Positions 1 through 8,416 of a DNA stretch of 45,149 bases are shown in pieces. Position 1 is the first letter of the stretch, and each line of letters begins with the position of its first letter. The stretch spans positions 1 to 45,149 of the forward strand of contig CALLLR010000181.1 in assembly GCA_938008185.1 (NCBI GenBank), written 5' to 3'. This DNA comes from an uncultured Saprospiraceae bacterium (lineage in GTDB: Bacteria > Bacteroidota > Bacteroidia > Chitinophagales > Saprospiraceae). The position numbers were made by a program, and so were the translations under genes. The notes beneath the pieces are model-generated. The model ran no database searches and was not told where the DNA came from. It saw nothing but the letters and a program-made list of their open reading frames with translations.

Positions 1-1
1 G

Positions 2-223
2 GAGGCAGTAATTTTACAGCTGATCAAGGCAGAAAATCCGGAGTTATGCCGTAGCATAATGAGGAATTTTCTAACGCAGAGCAGATTTAAAATTACCAGT
101 CCATATGCTCAATTAATTTATGCCCGAGGCACTAGTGCCTCGGGCAATACAAAAGGTAATTTACTATGTGTCAGCCTTTTGACATTGCAAGACCTAATAA
201 GTGGGTATTTTAATACGTATTAA
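2..223 (+). CDS. Possible 3' end of a gene cut by the left edge (doubtful)
   Basis: Frame 2 is open from the window edge to a TAA at 221-223 (73 codons, starting EAVILQLIKAENPEL). No start is visible and I recognise no family. The frame runs through a perfect 26-base palindrome at 121-146, which is more typical of intergenic DNA, so any real gene may have been truncated or the frame may be open by chance. Nothing else gene-like was seen in 1-327. Confidence 0.2.
   Translation, partial: EAVILQLIKAENPELCRSIMRNFLTQSRFKITSPYAQLIYARGTSASGNTKGNLLCVSLLTLQDLISGYFNTY
121..146. repeat. Perfect 26-base GC-rich palindrome
   Basis: TGCCCGAGGCACTAGTGCCTCGGGCA equals its own reverse complement. It would form a very stable hairpin in an otherwise AT-rich gap. 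There is no T-tract on either side, so it does not look like a standard intrinsic terminator. It could be a REP-like element or a protein-binding site. Confidence 0.7.
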
Positions 224-327
224 AGCTATCTTTACGGTTTAACCGGAATATTTCATGAAATAACTTTTACCGAAGCTGCGCAATTCCTAATAGGTCGCGT
301 AATTTCATTCAAATCACTTTATTCTTT

Positions 328-3165
328 ATGAAAAAAATATGTTTACTGTTACTTGCCGCAATTTTTACATTGCCACTGGCCGCTCAACTCAATATGACCC
401 TGCGGGCGGAAGTTAATTTTCCACAACGACTCAATGACATCTGGGGGTACGAAGCAGATGGCCGCGAATACGCCCTCGTAGGTTCGGCCACGGGTACCGC
501 CATTTTTGACATCACCGATCCCGACAATCCCGAAGACAAAGGATTCCTGCCGGGCCCCGAATCAATCTGGCGGGACATCAAAGTTTGGGATACCTACGCG
601 TACGTAACCAACGAAACGGGTGGCGGAATCAACGTCATCGACCTGAGCAATCTCCCCGGTCAGATTACCGAGGCCGATGCCTTCCGGTGGGAACCATTTA
701 TTGTTGAACTTGGCGACCAGCTCGGTCCGTGTCACAATATTTTTATTGATGTTGATGGCGTCGGTCACCTCTCGGGATGTAATCTGAACAATGGAGGGGT
801 ATTCTTTATCGATCTGGCCACCGATCCGGCCAACCCGACTTATATCGCCGCGGCACCACCCGTGTATTCACACGATACCTATGTCCGTGACAATAAACTT
901 TACAGCTCGGAAATTTTCGAGGGAGACCTCGCTATCTACGACATCACCGATCTCAATAATGTCCAATTATTAGCGACCCAGCCAACCCCTTTTGATTTTA
1001 CACACAACGCCTGGTTGAGTGACGATAGTAACGTGGTCTTTACCACCGATGAAGTGGGTGATGCGCCCGTTGGTGTCTACGATATTTCCAATCTGGATGA
1101 TATTCAGGAACTGGATCAATTCCGGCCACTCTCCACCATCAATCAGGGCGTTTTACCCCATAATGTATTTGTGTGGGATGACTTTTTAATTATTTCCTAC
1201 TACACCGATGGTTGTATCCTGGCCGATGCCAGTCGCCCCGGTAATATCATTGAAGTTGGAAATTTTGATACCTTATTGCCCGGAGAAGAAGGCAGTGGCG
1301 CCTGGGGCGTCTATCCTTATTTTACGAGTGGCACCGTGGTCGTCTCCGATATCAATCAGGGATTTTTTGTGTTAACTCCCAACTACGTACGGGCCTGTCA
1401 CCTCGAAGGAACCATCACCGACGCCGTGACCGGTGCTCCGGTAAGCGATGCCCGCGTAGTCATTGGTTCTTCACAAGTCAATTTTGCCAACAGCTCGCTT
1501 TCGGGCGAATACCAAACGGGACAAGTACTGGCTGGAAACTTTACGGCTACTTACTCACACCCTGGTTACGAAACTGCCATTGTTAATGTTGAATTGGAAA
1601 ATGGTGTTTTGCTCATTCAGGATGTTGAATTACAACCGTTGGCCACTACACAGTTTACCGCACAGGTCGTAGACGCCGTAACAGGTTTGCCCATTACCAA
1701 TGCACAGGTAAGTCTACGGGGACAAAGCTTGACAATTGAAGATAATACGGATGGAAACGGAAACATTTCGCGCCCACTTGTCAATGGCATTTACGAGGCC
1801 AGTTTCGCCATCTGGGGTTACCACGAAAAAATTGTCACGATACAAGCTGAATCCGCAGAGACTACCATCATAGAATTAATCCCTGGTTTTAAGGATGACT
1901 TTATCTTTAATCTGGACTGGGAGGTAGCCAGTTCTGCTTCAGGTGGTATCTGGGAAAGAGGAATACCCGTAGGAACCTTTGTGGCCAATAACCCCGTAGC
2001 CCCCGGTAATGATATTGCCGGAGATCTGGGCGATCAGGCCTACGTAACTGGAAACGGTGGTGGCTCCGCCGGTCAGGATGACGTAGACAACGGATTCACA
2101 CGATTGACTTCCCCAGTTATGGCGTTGAGCGGTTACACCACTCCGGAACTAAGTTTTCACTATTGGTTTTTTAATGATTTTGGAAATGGTCAGCCCAACG
2201 ATCAGCTGGAGGTTAAAGTAGACAACGGTATTACCCAGACAACGATCGTCACCTTTGCCGGAAATAATGATGGCTGGAGCCCAAGAATTAAATACAACCT
2301 GGCGGATTTCATTGCGATTACCGATAATATGAGAATTATCTTTGAAACCTCAGATCTCCAAAATTCAGGGAACGTAGTTGAAGCCGGCATTGACGGATTT
2401 TTAGTAAGAGACGCCGCAGAACCGCAGATTTTCACTACTTCCGCCACCTCGGGCTGTAATCCTTTTGAAATTAATTTTACCGACCCCAATGACAATACCA
2501 CCGAATGGTTGTGGACTTTTGCGGGAGGTAATCCAACAACTTCCACCGAACAAAATCCGGTCATTACCTATTCCGATCCTGGTGACTACCAGGTAACGCT
2601 TAATACCTCCACTCCGAACGGAACATTTATGTTAGCACAAACCATCAATGTGACTACCTTCTCAAATCCAACGGCAGATATTGACTACGAGGTAGTAGGA
2701 GGAGGACAAGTGGTGTTTAGCAGTAACGCCACCAACGCGCAAAATTATACCTGGGACTTTTTGGATGGAACGATCAGCACCCTGCCAAATCCCATCCATT
2801 TGTATCCCGGACCCGGTGTTTATGGTGTCGTCCTTAACGTCTCAAACGCTTGTGGTTCTACCACCACCACCGAAGAAGTCGTCATCATGGTCACCAATAA
2901 TGAGGAGCTTACGCAAAATCTGACCGAGATGAAGGTTTATCCAAATCCTTCCGCCACGGAATTTCAGGTAGCCATTGACTACCAGGCCAATTACCAAACT
3001 GGGCGCTTGCTGGTCTACGATTTTATGGGCAGACTGACCGAGACGGTTAACTTTGAAAACCATGGTTTAACTTCGGTCGGGCAAAATTTAGCCGCTGGTA
3101 TGTACGTTGTTTTGGTGGAAATTGACGGAGAAACCATCGCGTACGAAAAACTGATAAAGCAATAA
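328..3165 (+). CDS. T9SS-secreted choice-of-anchor B (LVIvD) protein with PKD domains
   Basis: Predicted secreted surface protein of 945 residues. It starts with a Sec signal peptide (KKICLLLLAAIFTLPLAAQ). Residues from about 25 to 350 form LVIvD-type propeller repeats (for example FDITDPDNPEDKGFLPG and YDITDLNNVQLLA), the choice-of-anchor B family signature. Two carboxypeptidase-regulatory-like beta sandwiches follow (GTITDAVTGAPVSDARV near 360 and VVDAVTGLPITNAQV near 445), then a jelly-roll-like segment to about 700, then two PKD domains (WLWTFAGGNPTTS and YTWDFLDGTIS). The C-terminus is a type A T9SS sorting domain (VYPNPSATEFQV through YVVLVEIDGETIAYEKLIKQ). Choice-of-anchor B proteins have no assigned enzymatic role, and its ligand is unknown. 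It appears monocistronic, with a terminator-like inverted repeat just downstream. Confidence 0.93.
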   Translation: MKKICLLLLAAIFTLPLAAQLNMTLRAEVNFPQRLNDIWGYEADGREYALVGSATGTAIFDITDPDNPEDKGFLPGPESIWRDIKVWDTYAYVTNETGGGINVIDLSNLPGQITEADAFRWEPFIVELGDQLGPCHNIFIDVDGVGHLSGCNLNNGGVFFIDLATDPANPTYIAAAPPVYSHDTYVRDNKLYSSEIFEGDLAIYDITDLNNVQLLATQPTPFDFTHNAWLSDDSNVVFTTDEVGDAPVGVYDISNLDDIQELDQFRPLSTINQGVLPHNVFVWDDFLIISYYTDGCILADASRPGNIIEVGNFDTLLPGEEGSGAWGVYPYFTSGTVVVSDINQGFFVLTPNYVRACHLEGTITDAVTGAPVSDARVVIGSSQVNFANSSLSGEYQTGQVLAGNFTATYSHPGYETAIVNVELENGVLLIQDVELQPLATTQFTAQVVDAVTGLPITNAQVSLRGQSLTIEDNTDGNGNISRPLVNGIYEASFAIWGYHEKIVTIQAESAETTIIELIPGFKDDFIFNLDWEVASSASGGIWERGIPVGTFVANNPVAPGNDIAGDLGDQAYVTGNGGGSAGQDDVDNGFTRLTSPVMALSGYTTPELSFHYWFFNDFGNGQPNDQLEVKVDNGITQTTIVTFAGNNDGWSPRIKYNLADFIAITDNMRIIFETSDLQNSGNVVEAGIDGFLVRDAAEPQIFTTSATSGCNPFEINFTDPNDNTTEWLWTFAGGNPTTSTEQNPVITYSDPGDYQVTLNTSTPNGTFMLAQTINVTTFSNPTADIDYEVVGGGQVVFSSNATNAQNYTWDFLDGTISTLPNPIHLYPGPGVYGVVLNVSNACGSTTTTEEVVIMVTNNEELTQNLTEMKVYPNPSATEFQVAIDYQANYQTGRLLVYDFMGRLTETVNFENHGLTSVGQNLAAGMYVVLVEIDGETIAYEKLIKQ

Positions 3166-3195
3166 GCCAGTATTACTCAATTGGCACGGAACAGC

Positions 3196-3268
3196 ACGTT
3201 TACTAAACCTCTGAGATCAACCTGAATACTATGGTACAGATTTCCAAAGGTTTGGTAAACGTTTTTTA
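3196..3268 (+). terminator. Terminator-like inverted repeat after the choice-of-anchor B gene
   Basis: ACGTTTACTAAACCT at 3196-3210 pairs with AGGTTTGGTAAACGT at 3248-3262 (one G-U pair), and a run of six T follows. The 37-base loop is long for an intrinsic terminator, but the position, 31 bases after the stop codon, fits. Confidence 0.5.
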
Positions 3269-3270
3269 AA

Positions 3271-3370
3271 GCCCGTTTGCTGGTTAGCTAGTTAGCTTCT
3301 CTCATACGTGAAATATGATAAAGGGAAGCCAACTAGCCAACAGGCAAACTAGCTAAAGGGCAAAAATACC
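3271..3370. repeat. Imperfect hairpin repeat, copy A (GCTAACTAGC family)
   Basis: A 25-base arm at 3275-3299 (GTTTGCTGGTTAGCTAGT...) pairs with 3325-3349 at 21 of 25 positions, with outer GCCC/GGGC arms. Its tail AACTAGCTAAAGGGCAAAAA closely matches the tail of a second hairpin at 20606-20625 (AACTAGCTAATCGGCGAAAA), so this is a dispersed repeat. The rest of the 3166-3499 gap is AT-rich, with no gene seen. Confidence 0.6.
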
Positions 3371-3499
3371 TACCAATTAAACTTTTTAGAGTAAACTCAC
3401 TAACAATCTGATTAACACCTAATTATAAATATAATATTTTAATTATAAATTTGAGCAAACTGATTAGACACCGTTAATTGAACACCCCATACCACCCGA

Positions 3500-4816
3500 T
3501 CAAAAGTCCTCCGCAAACACCTCTCCCCCATTTGCCCGTACACTTACCGACAGGCCATTGATAAAAAATAAAAACAGAATAACCGCAAAAACAAAATACA
3601 GATCATAGATCGTCAAATTTGAAATGCTATTGTAATTTAGAAAATAGTAAACAGAAATACCGATACTTACCATAGTACCCAGTACCTGCATAATTTTAAA
3701 TACAATTTTTTCCCAAATGGCTCCCAAAAATGGAATCCAGCCAAATAACAATCGCAGCGGATTTCCAAAAATCGCAAATCCGGCCACTACAAAAACCAAT
3801 CCTATAAAACGCAATAGCACAAACATCTTATCATTCGACCGGTGCACTATTTGGAACATCTCTTTTACGGTCTGGTCACCCGAAAAAAGCATCCCAAAAT
3901 CTCCGTACGGAGAATGCCGGACACCACCACAAGGAAGTTCGGAATGAATAAAAAGATCGGAGTTGGATTGGGGAATAATCATGTTACGCGATTTTTCTCC
4001 GACCACCGTATAGACCTCCGTGGGCAGGTACCAGTACTCTATCCTCGTATCTCCGATTTGTGGATTATCCGGCATTCCATTGCCCAGGTAAAGCGAAGAA
4101 GTTTTGGTGCGGCTGCCACCATAAGAAGCTTTGCTAATATCCGTTTTGAGTTGATCCCCCGGACAGATCGCCGTATTCAGCGTATCCAGGATCATGTATT
4201 CTACGGAAGAAAACATATCTTGCCGGAGCGGTAACAACCGATAATTAAGGAGGGCTTTGCGGAATTTCTCGTGTAAAATATATTGGCCCATCAGGATTTC
4301 TTCCTGCTCAAACAATTGAGGTTCAGCCGCTCTGGTTTTGGGATTTTCGTGTCCCTCCCGGATTTTAAATCGATCAGAATTAATTAAAGTCCGGCTCCAT
4401 TTTTTCGAGTAGGTGTACGTTTTTTCGGTCGTTTCCTCTCCGTTCGCCGTCCGCTTTTTTCGCTCACTTTCCCGTTCAAACCATTGGTAACTATATACCT
4501 GCCGGTAAACTTTAATAGCATCGATTTCCAAATTAAATTGCTCGTCCCGATATCTCTCCCCCGGCGAATAGACCGTTCCCACGTATCTGAACACTTCCCC
4601 CACCCGTGCCTCCTCTGGACTTTCCACCTCGTGAATAACGACGTTGAGGGCATTGGTTGTTTTGGCGTGTTTGATTTCTCCGTGCTTTAAAGCAAAAAAT
4701 CCCGCGAAGACAAAAATCGGGGCAAATATCAACCCGGCAATCGCCCCTGCCATTCGTTGTGGCCAGCTGATTATAGTTTTTTGAACAAATTCATCCATGT
4801 TTTCGGTAATCGTCAT
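3500..4816 (-). CDS. TMEM43-family membrane protein
   Basis: A 438-residue protein resembling the TMEM43 (PF07787) family. It has an N-terminal hydrophobic segment (about residues 23-44, AGLIFAPIFVFAGFFALKHGE), a long soluble middle region containing NALNVVIHEVESPEEARVGEVFRYVG and later GDTRIEYWYL, and three or four hydrophobic segments in the last 110 residues (LLRFIGLVFVVAGFAIFG, LGTMVSIGISVYYF, LYFVFAVILFLFFING). In eukaryotes TMEM43 is an inner-nuclear-membrane/ER protein; the bacterial role is not established. It is transcribed away from the amidase gene and looks monocistronic. Met7 (start at 4798) is an alternative start; I kept the longer frame because nothing in the sequence decides between them. 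Confidence 0.75.
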   Translation of the reverse strand: MTITENMDEFVQKTIISWPQRMAGAIAGLIFAPIFVFAGFFALKHGEIKHAKTTNALNVVIHEVESPEEARVGEVFRYVGTVYSPGERYRDEQFNLEIDAIKVYRQVYSYQWFERESERKKRTANGEETTEKTYTYSKKWSRTLINSDRFKIREGHENPKTRAAEPQLFEQEEILMGQYILHEKFRKALLNYRLLPLRQDMFSSVEYMILDTLNTAICPGDQLKTDISKASYGGSRTKTSSLYLGNGMPDNPQIGDTRIEYWYLPTEVYTVVGEKSRNMIIPQSNSDLFIHSELPCGGVRHSPYGDFGMLFSGDQTVKEMFQIVHRSNDKMFVLLRFIGLVFVVAGFAIFGNPLRLLFGWIPFLGAIWEKIVFKIMQVLGTMVSIGISVYYFLNYNSISNLTIYDLYFVFAVILFLFFINGLSVSVRANGGEVFAEDF

Positions 4817-4876
4817 GTTTTATGAATGGACGAAATGATACCATTCAAGTTTTTAACGGTTGGCAGACCATACAAG

Positions 4877-4890
4877 TTTCAAAATGAGAA
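4877..4890. promoter_or_regulatory. Copy of the CAAAATGAGAA dyad motif (fourth copy)
   Basis: TTTCAAAATGAGAA shares the core CAAAATGAGAA with the upstream sites at 13845 and 31650. It lies between divergent genes, 126 bp before the amidase start and 61 bp before the TMEM43 start. I found no convincing GG-N10-GC box at the expected distance in either direction, so its function is less clear than that of the other copies. Confidence 0.4.
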
Positions 4891-5015
4891 CTAGTGCACG
4901 GAGCACCAAACCCTTAATTATTCTTTAAAATCAAACAGAAAAGTCTAAAATTTAATATCTTGCTAGCTAACTCAAAAAGATAACCTGATAACTGAAGAAA
5001 ACGACTCTGAATATC

Positions 5016-6380
5016 ATGGCGCTTAAAAACACTATCATTCTCCTACTATTTTTATGTTCTGCGGTTTCTTCGCTATCAGCTGCGGATCCTTATTTCCATA
5101 GTGTCAAACCTCGATCCGGCGATAATATCTATCGTTTTCTGGCCAGATATAAGCTGGAAAAGGCCAATTGTAACCTGGAAAAGTTTTACGATCTCAACGG
5201 CCTGAATTCCCAAAGTAACCTTAAAACCAACCGATCCTACAAAATTCCCGTCTTAATTTACGACTATAATGGCAAAAGCATCAAGACCACTTTGGGTATT
5301 GATGGCTGGGAAAAAGCGCTACGGATCAAACGCTATAATGAGTATTTAAAAGCCAAAAATTTACGACGTCAGACCATCGCCAACAGCAGCATCCTTTGGG
5401 TGCCATACCACGAACTCGACTGCCAGGGCGGTCCCGGTAAAAAGGAAAATCCGGTCGTCATCAAACCGCCCGTCAACCTCCCGCCCCCCAATCTTCCCGA
5501 GGATACCCCAACGGTGGACGAACTCCTAACTGATTTACAAAAAGAGGCCATCGCCGAAAGTGAAAAGACCAGAAGAGAGCGGTTGAAAAAAATTGAAAGA
5601 GAGGCCAATCTGGTCTCTGACACCAAACTCGAAGCGGACACCCGCGTTAGTGGCTACCGGAAATTTCCCATCTTCGGAAAAAAATACGCTTATATTCCAC
5701 AGGTAGACAACAAACTTCGTGGCAAGGTTTTTTACGTGGTCAGCGGCCACGGGGGTCCCGACAGCGGCGCCATCGGCAAGAGTGGAAAATACAACCTTTA
5801 CGAGGACGAGTACGCCTACGACGTGGCCCTTCGCCTGGTACGGCACCTGCTCTCCCACGGCGCACTCGCCTACATGATTACCCGAGATCCGGACGACGGG
5901 CTTCGCGACGCAGAAATTCTAAAAGGGGATGTAGATGAATATTGCTGGGGAAATTATAAAATTCCACGCAGCCAAAAGACGCGACTCTACCAACGATCCG
6001 ACGCCGTCAACACCTTGTACGAAAGACATAAAAAGCAAGGAATTAAAGATCAAACCCTCGTCTGTATCCACATCGACTCGCGTAGTACCAAAGAAAATAC
6101 GGACGTTTTCTTCTACTACTTTCCCGGCTCTACCAAAGGGCGAACGCTGGCAAAAAATTTACACACTACCTTTAAAGCAAAATATAAAAAATACCGTTCC
6201 AAAGGAAATTATCATGGAACCCTGAGTGGGCGTGATCTCCATATGCTCCGGGAGGTAAAACCCAATTCGGTCTTTATCGAATTGGGGAATATCCGTAATA
6301 GCTACGATCAGCAGCGTTTTCTAAAAGCGACAAACCGGGAAGCGCTGGCAAAGTGGCTGTACGAGGGATTGTGCAAATAA
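5016..6380 (+). CDS. N-acetylmuramoyl-L-alanine amidase (Amidase_3) with LysM-like N-terminus
   Basis: Predicted periplasmic zinc amidase that cleaves the bond between N-acetylmuramic acid and L-alanine in peptidoglycan, used in cell separation or turnover. The 454 residues comprise a signal peptide (ALKNTIILLLFLCSAVSSLSA), a LysM-like region at about 28-95 (VKPRSGDNIYRFLARYKLE...LKTNRSYKIPV), a proline-rich linker near 145-170, a charged helical linker, and an Amidase_3 domain from about 230 to the end. Zinc ligands are visible at H245 (VVSGHGG), E263 (LYEDEYAYDVAL) and H352 (CIHIDS), and the catalytic glutamate at E422 (FIELGNI). All key residues are present, so it should be active. It reads as a single-gene unit. 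A dyad motif shared with three other upstream regions lies 126 bp before the start. Confidence 0.92.
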   Translation: MALKNTIILLLFLCSAVSSLSAADPYFHSVKPRSGDNIYRFLARYKLEKANCNLEKFYDLNGLNSQSNLKTNRSYKIPVLIYDYNGKSIKTTLGIDGWEKALRIKRYNEYLKAKNLRRQTIANSSILWVPYHELDCQGGPGKKENPVVIKPPVNLPPPNLPEDTPTVDELLTDLQKEAIAESEKTRRERLKKIEREANLVSDTKLEADTRVSGYRKFPIFGKKYAYIPQVDNKLRGKVFYVVSGHGGPDSGAIGKSGKYNLYEDEYAYDVALRLVRHLLSHGALAYMITRDPDDGLRDAEILKGDVDEYCWGNYKIPRSQKTRLYQRSDAVNTLYERHKKQGIKDQTLVCIHIDSRSTKENTDVFFYYFPGSTKGRTLAKNLHTTFKAKYKKYRSKGNYHGTLSGRDLHMLREVKPNSVFIELGNIRNSYDQQRFLKATNREALAKWLYEGLCK

Positions 6381-6470
6381 AAAATAGATAATTTACCAAA
6401 CAAACCGTTTTAAGCAAAAAACCGTCAAAGTTTATTATATTCATTTAGAACAGTTTAGGATTTTTTCCGT

Positions 6471-6478
6471 TATACTTG
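6471..6478 (+). promoter_or_regulatory. Bacteroidetal -7 box for the small T9SS cargo gene
   Basis: TATACTTG matches the bacteroidetal consensus TAnnTTTG at 7 of 8 positions. Transcription would start near 6484, at or after the ATG at 6483. The usable start codon is therefore the one at 6543, which also begins a clean signal peptide. No clear -33 TTG was seen. Confidence 0.4.
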
Positions 6479-6542
6479 TTCTATGTATGGAAGTTGTTTT
6501 AAAGCAGCTTCATTATTTTTTAACCACCTAAATTTATTTTTT

Positions 6543-7409
6543 ATGAGATTTATCTTTACTAGTATGTTAGCCTTATTTTTAACCACCTCGACTGTTTTTG
6601 GTCAAAACAGTGTAGACGTCGACGTCTCTCAGAACTGGATTGCCTTTATGAATGTATTTGAACTTCCTGCGAATGGAGGTGGATACGCATTCGGTGATTT
6701 CTGGGCGTTAGATGATGTAAAAACCGTTCTCAATACAGCCGACAATACCATCACGCTACAACCAAACTTTAATACCTATGCCGGTAACCCAACGGATCCT
6801 TTTTGGGTGGATCAAACCACGATGTTGGGAAATAAAGATATGGAAGCCAATACCTTTGTTGAACCTGGTGAAACATTTAATGGACAGGATCTCGTTTTTT
6901 CTGGTAATGTGATCTCTTCTACGCTGGCAGAAGGCTATGCCGCCCGTTTTTTCATCAAAGCGCTTGACCCGAATAATGGTTTTGCTGATGCACTCGGTGG
7001 TACTAAAATTATAGATTTACCCGAAAGTGGACCATTTACAGTTAGTGCAACGGGTGCTGAATTAGCGGCAGGATTAGTGATCCAGTACGGTTTTATTATC
7101 CGTGGTACAAACGCTAACCCCGCCGACGAAGCTGCTTTGGGAAATGTCGTGGTCGGTAGTTTTTCTACTTCTACCGAAAACCTGGAAAATCTTGCTAAAG
7201 CATCGGTTTATCCTAATCCAGCTAATGACCTGTTGTCCATCACCAGTGAAGCTTTGGTCCAGTCTTACGAAATTAAAAATTTGACTGGTCAATTATTAAT
7301 GAAAGGAACTGACACTCAAATTAATATTGCTGATTTAACCAGCGGTATGTACGTAGTGACCCTGGATTTAGGAGACCGAAAAGAAGCAGTAAAATTTGTA
7401 AAGAACTAA
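6543..7409 (+). CDS. Secreted protein with T9SS type A sorting domain
   Basis: I start this gene at 6543 rather than at the ORF-track start 6483. The Met at 6543 opens a good signal peptide (MRFIFTSMLALFLTTSTVFGQ), the extra 20 residues look untranslated, and a -7 box (TATACTTG) sits just before 6483. The mature protein (288 residues with the signal) has a single beta-rich domain of about 190 residues that I do not recognise (for example VDVSQNWIAFMNVFELPANGGGYAFGDFW), followed by a C-terminal type A T9SS sorting domain (ASVYPNPANDLLSI through YVVTLDLGDRKEAVKFVKN). It should be exported across the outer membrane and anchored or released at the surface. No catalytic motif is evident. A terminator follows. 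Confidence 0.88.
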   Translation: MRFIFTSMLALFLTTSTVFGQNSVDVDVSQNWIAFMNVFELPANGGGYAFGDFWALDDVKTVLNTADNTITLQPNFNTYAGNPTDPFWVDQTTMLGNKDMEANTFVEPGETFNGQDLVFSGNVISSTLAEGYAARFFIKALDPNNGFADALGGTKIIDLPESGPFTVSATGAELAAGLVIQYGFIIRGTNANPADEAALGNVVVGSFSTSTENLENLAKASVYPNPANDLLSITSEALVQSYEIKNLTGQLLMKGTDTQINIADLTSGMYVVTLDLGDRKEAVKFVKN

Positions 7410-7421
7410 TTAGTTTTATTT

Positions 7422-7448
7422 TTTACAATAAGAAGTTCTTATTGTAAA
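7422..7448. repeat. Perfect 27-base inverted repeat after the T9SS cargo gene
   Basis: TTTACAATAAGAA, a central G, then TTCTTATTGTAAA. The arms are perfectly complementary over 13 bases and lie 12 bases past the stop codon. No T-run follows, so it may protect the mRNA 3' end rather than terminate transcription. A separate terminator lies 15 bases further on. Confidence 0.6.
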
Positions 7449-7463
7449 TAGCTTATTCAAAAG

Positions 7464-7508
7464 TCCAGCGAATAATAATCTGAGGTTTATTGTACGCTGG
7501 ATTTTTTT
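7464..7508 (+). terminator. Intrinsic terminator for the small T9SS cargo gene
   Basis: TCCAGCG at 7464-7470 pairs with CGCTGGA at 7495-7501, and seven T follow. The loop is 24 bases, with some internal pairing (ATAATA with TATTGT). Confidence 0.65.
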
Positions 7509-7614
7509 ATTTCAAGCTTAATTTTTCGGGTAGCCCGATCCAGTAACAAGCGCCGCAAACCATATTAATCTGGAATAAGAAAACAACGGATAAGACCATC
7601 CACTTAAAATCCTC

Positions 7615-8160
7615 TCAAAAAGTCCTCAACGTAAACGAATCCAGATACCGTGTCGCATGATCCCGGGTCGCCACCGTGTTATTCGCCCGAACCTGTAAAA
7701 TGTACAACCGATTTTCCACCATCAAGGCTCTGAACTTTCCCCATTTTTTTCCTTCTTCATAACTCACTTTCCAGATTCGCCCCGGATAGCCCGCGTAGTT
7801 CTGCTCCGATTCGTACAGCAGCGTACCACCTATTCCGGCGACCATATTGGCGACGGTCGAATCAAAATATAAGGTGGTCAGTTCCGTGCTGTCAGAATGC
7901 AGCGTCCCCGTCGGATATTCACAATGACTTAAAGAATAAATTGCAGCCAGACTGTCTGCCTTTTCCTGATACACCAGGTTATTACAAAAGATAGGTCCAA
8001 TCGCCGTTCCCACCGTATCCAGCGTATTCGTCAGCTTTCCCGGTACCATCACACTGAATTTTTTATCTTTCGAAAGATGATATTCCCAGTCCGTCGTTTG
8101 AAAACTGTAAAGCATCGCTGCCAGACAGACCAAAAAAAGAAGGGAAAATTTGTTTTGCAT
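7615..8160 (-). CDS. Secreted protein of unknown function
   Basis: A 181-residue protein with a short signal peptide or N-terminal anchor (MQNKFSLLFLVCLAAMLYSFQ). The mature part begins WEYHLSKDKKFSVMVPGKL, a layout seen in small periplasmic or secreted alpha/beta proteins of the PsbP/DUF1795 type, but the match is too loose to name the family. It has two cysteines outside the signal region (FCNNLVYQ and LSHCEYPTG) that could form a disulfide. The gene is convergent with the T9SS cargo gene and divergent from the WG-repeat gene, so it is likely monocistronic. No function can be assigned. Confidence 0.75.
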   Translation of the reverse strand: MQNKFSLLFLVCLAAMLYSFQTTDWEYHLSKDKKFSVMVPGKLTNTLDTVGTAIGPIFCNNLVYQEKADSLAAIYSLSHCEYPTGTLHSDSTELTTLYFDSTVANMVAGIGGTLLYESEQNYAGYPGRIWKVSYEEGKKWGKFRALMVENRLYILQVRANNTVATRDHATRYLDSFTLRTF

Positions 8161-8328
8161 AGTTTAGATTTATTTGAAAAAGAACAACGGCAAGATGGAC
8201 TGAATATAAATACTTTGCGACTTAGTGGCCATTTAATTTTGGCCAGTACTCAACTCTTTATTAAACGTCAATCAATATTTTTTAGTGTAAAAAAAATATC
8301 TAAATTTCTCTTCATTAGAACCGACCCG

Positions 8329-8391
8329 CCCCAAAGGTATGGGAAATTCTAAACATTGATTAAAAACTTGTCCCCTGCCGTTAGGAAGTTT
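8329..8391. repeat. Dispersed repeat, copy 1 (GGGAAATTCTAAACAT element)
   Basis: GGGAAATTCTAAACATTGATTAAAAA at 8341-8366 recurs with one change at 44724-44749. Both copies are preceded by CC-rich CCCAA-AGGGTA-like sequence and followed at some distance by GTTAGGAAG (8380-8388 here). It fills most of the non-coding DNA just before the WG-repeat gene. Confidence 0.6.
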
Positions 8392-8416
8392 ACCCTACAC
8401 GGCTTATCTTCGCAGT

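Noticed and set aside
2202-2564. 120-residue minus-strand ORF inside the choice-of-anchor B gene
   Set aside because: Shadow frame. The plus-strand frame has clear PKD domains here, and the minus product resembles nothing.
3842-4234. 130-residue plus-strand ORF opposite the TMEM43 gene
   Set aside because: Shadow of the minus-strand gene; no signal, domain or initiation context.
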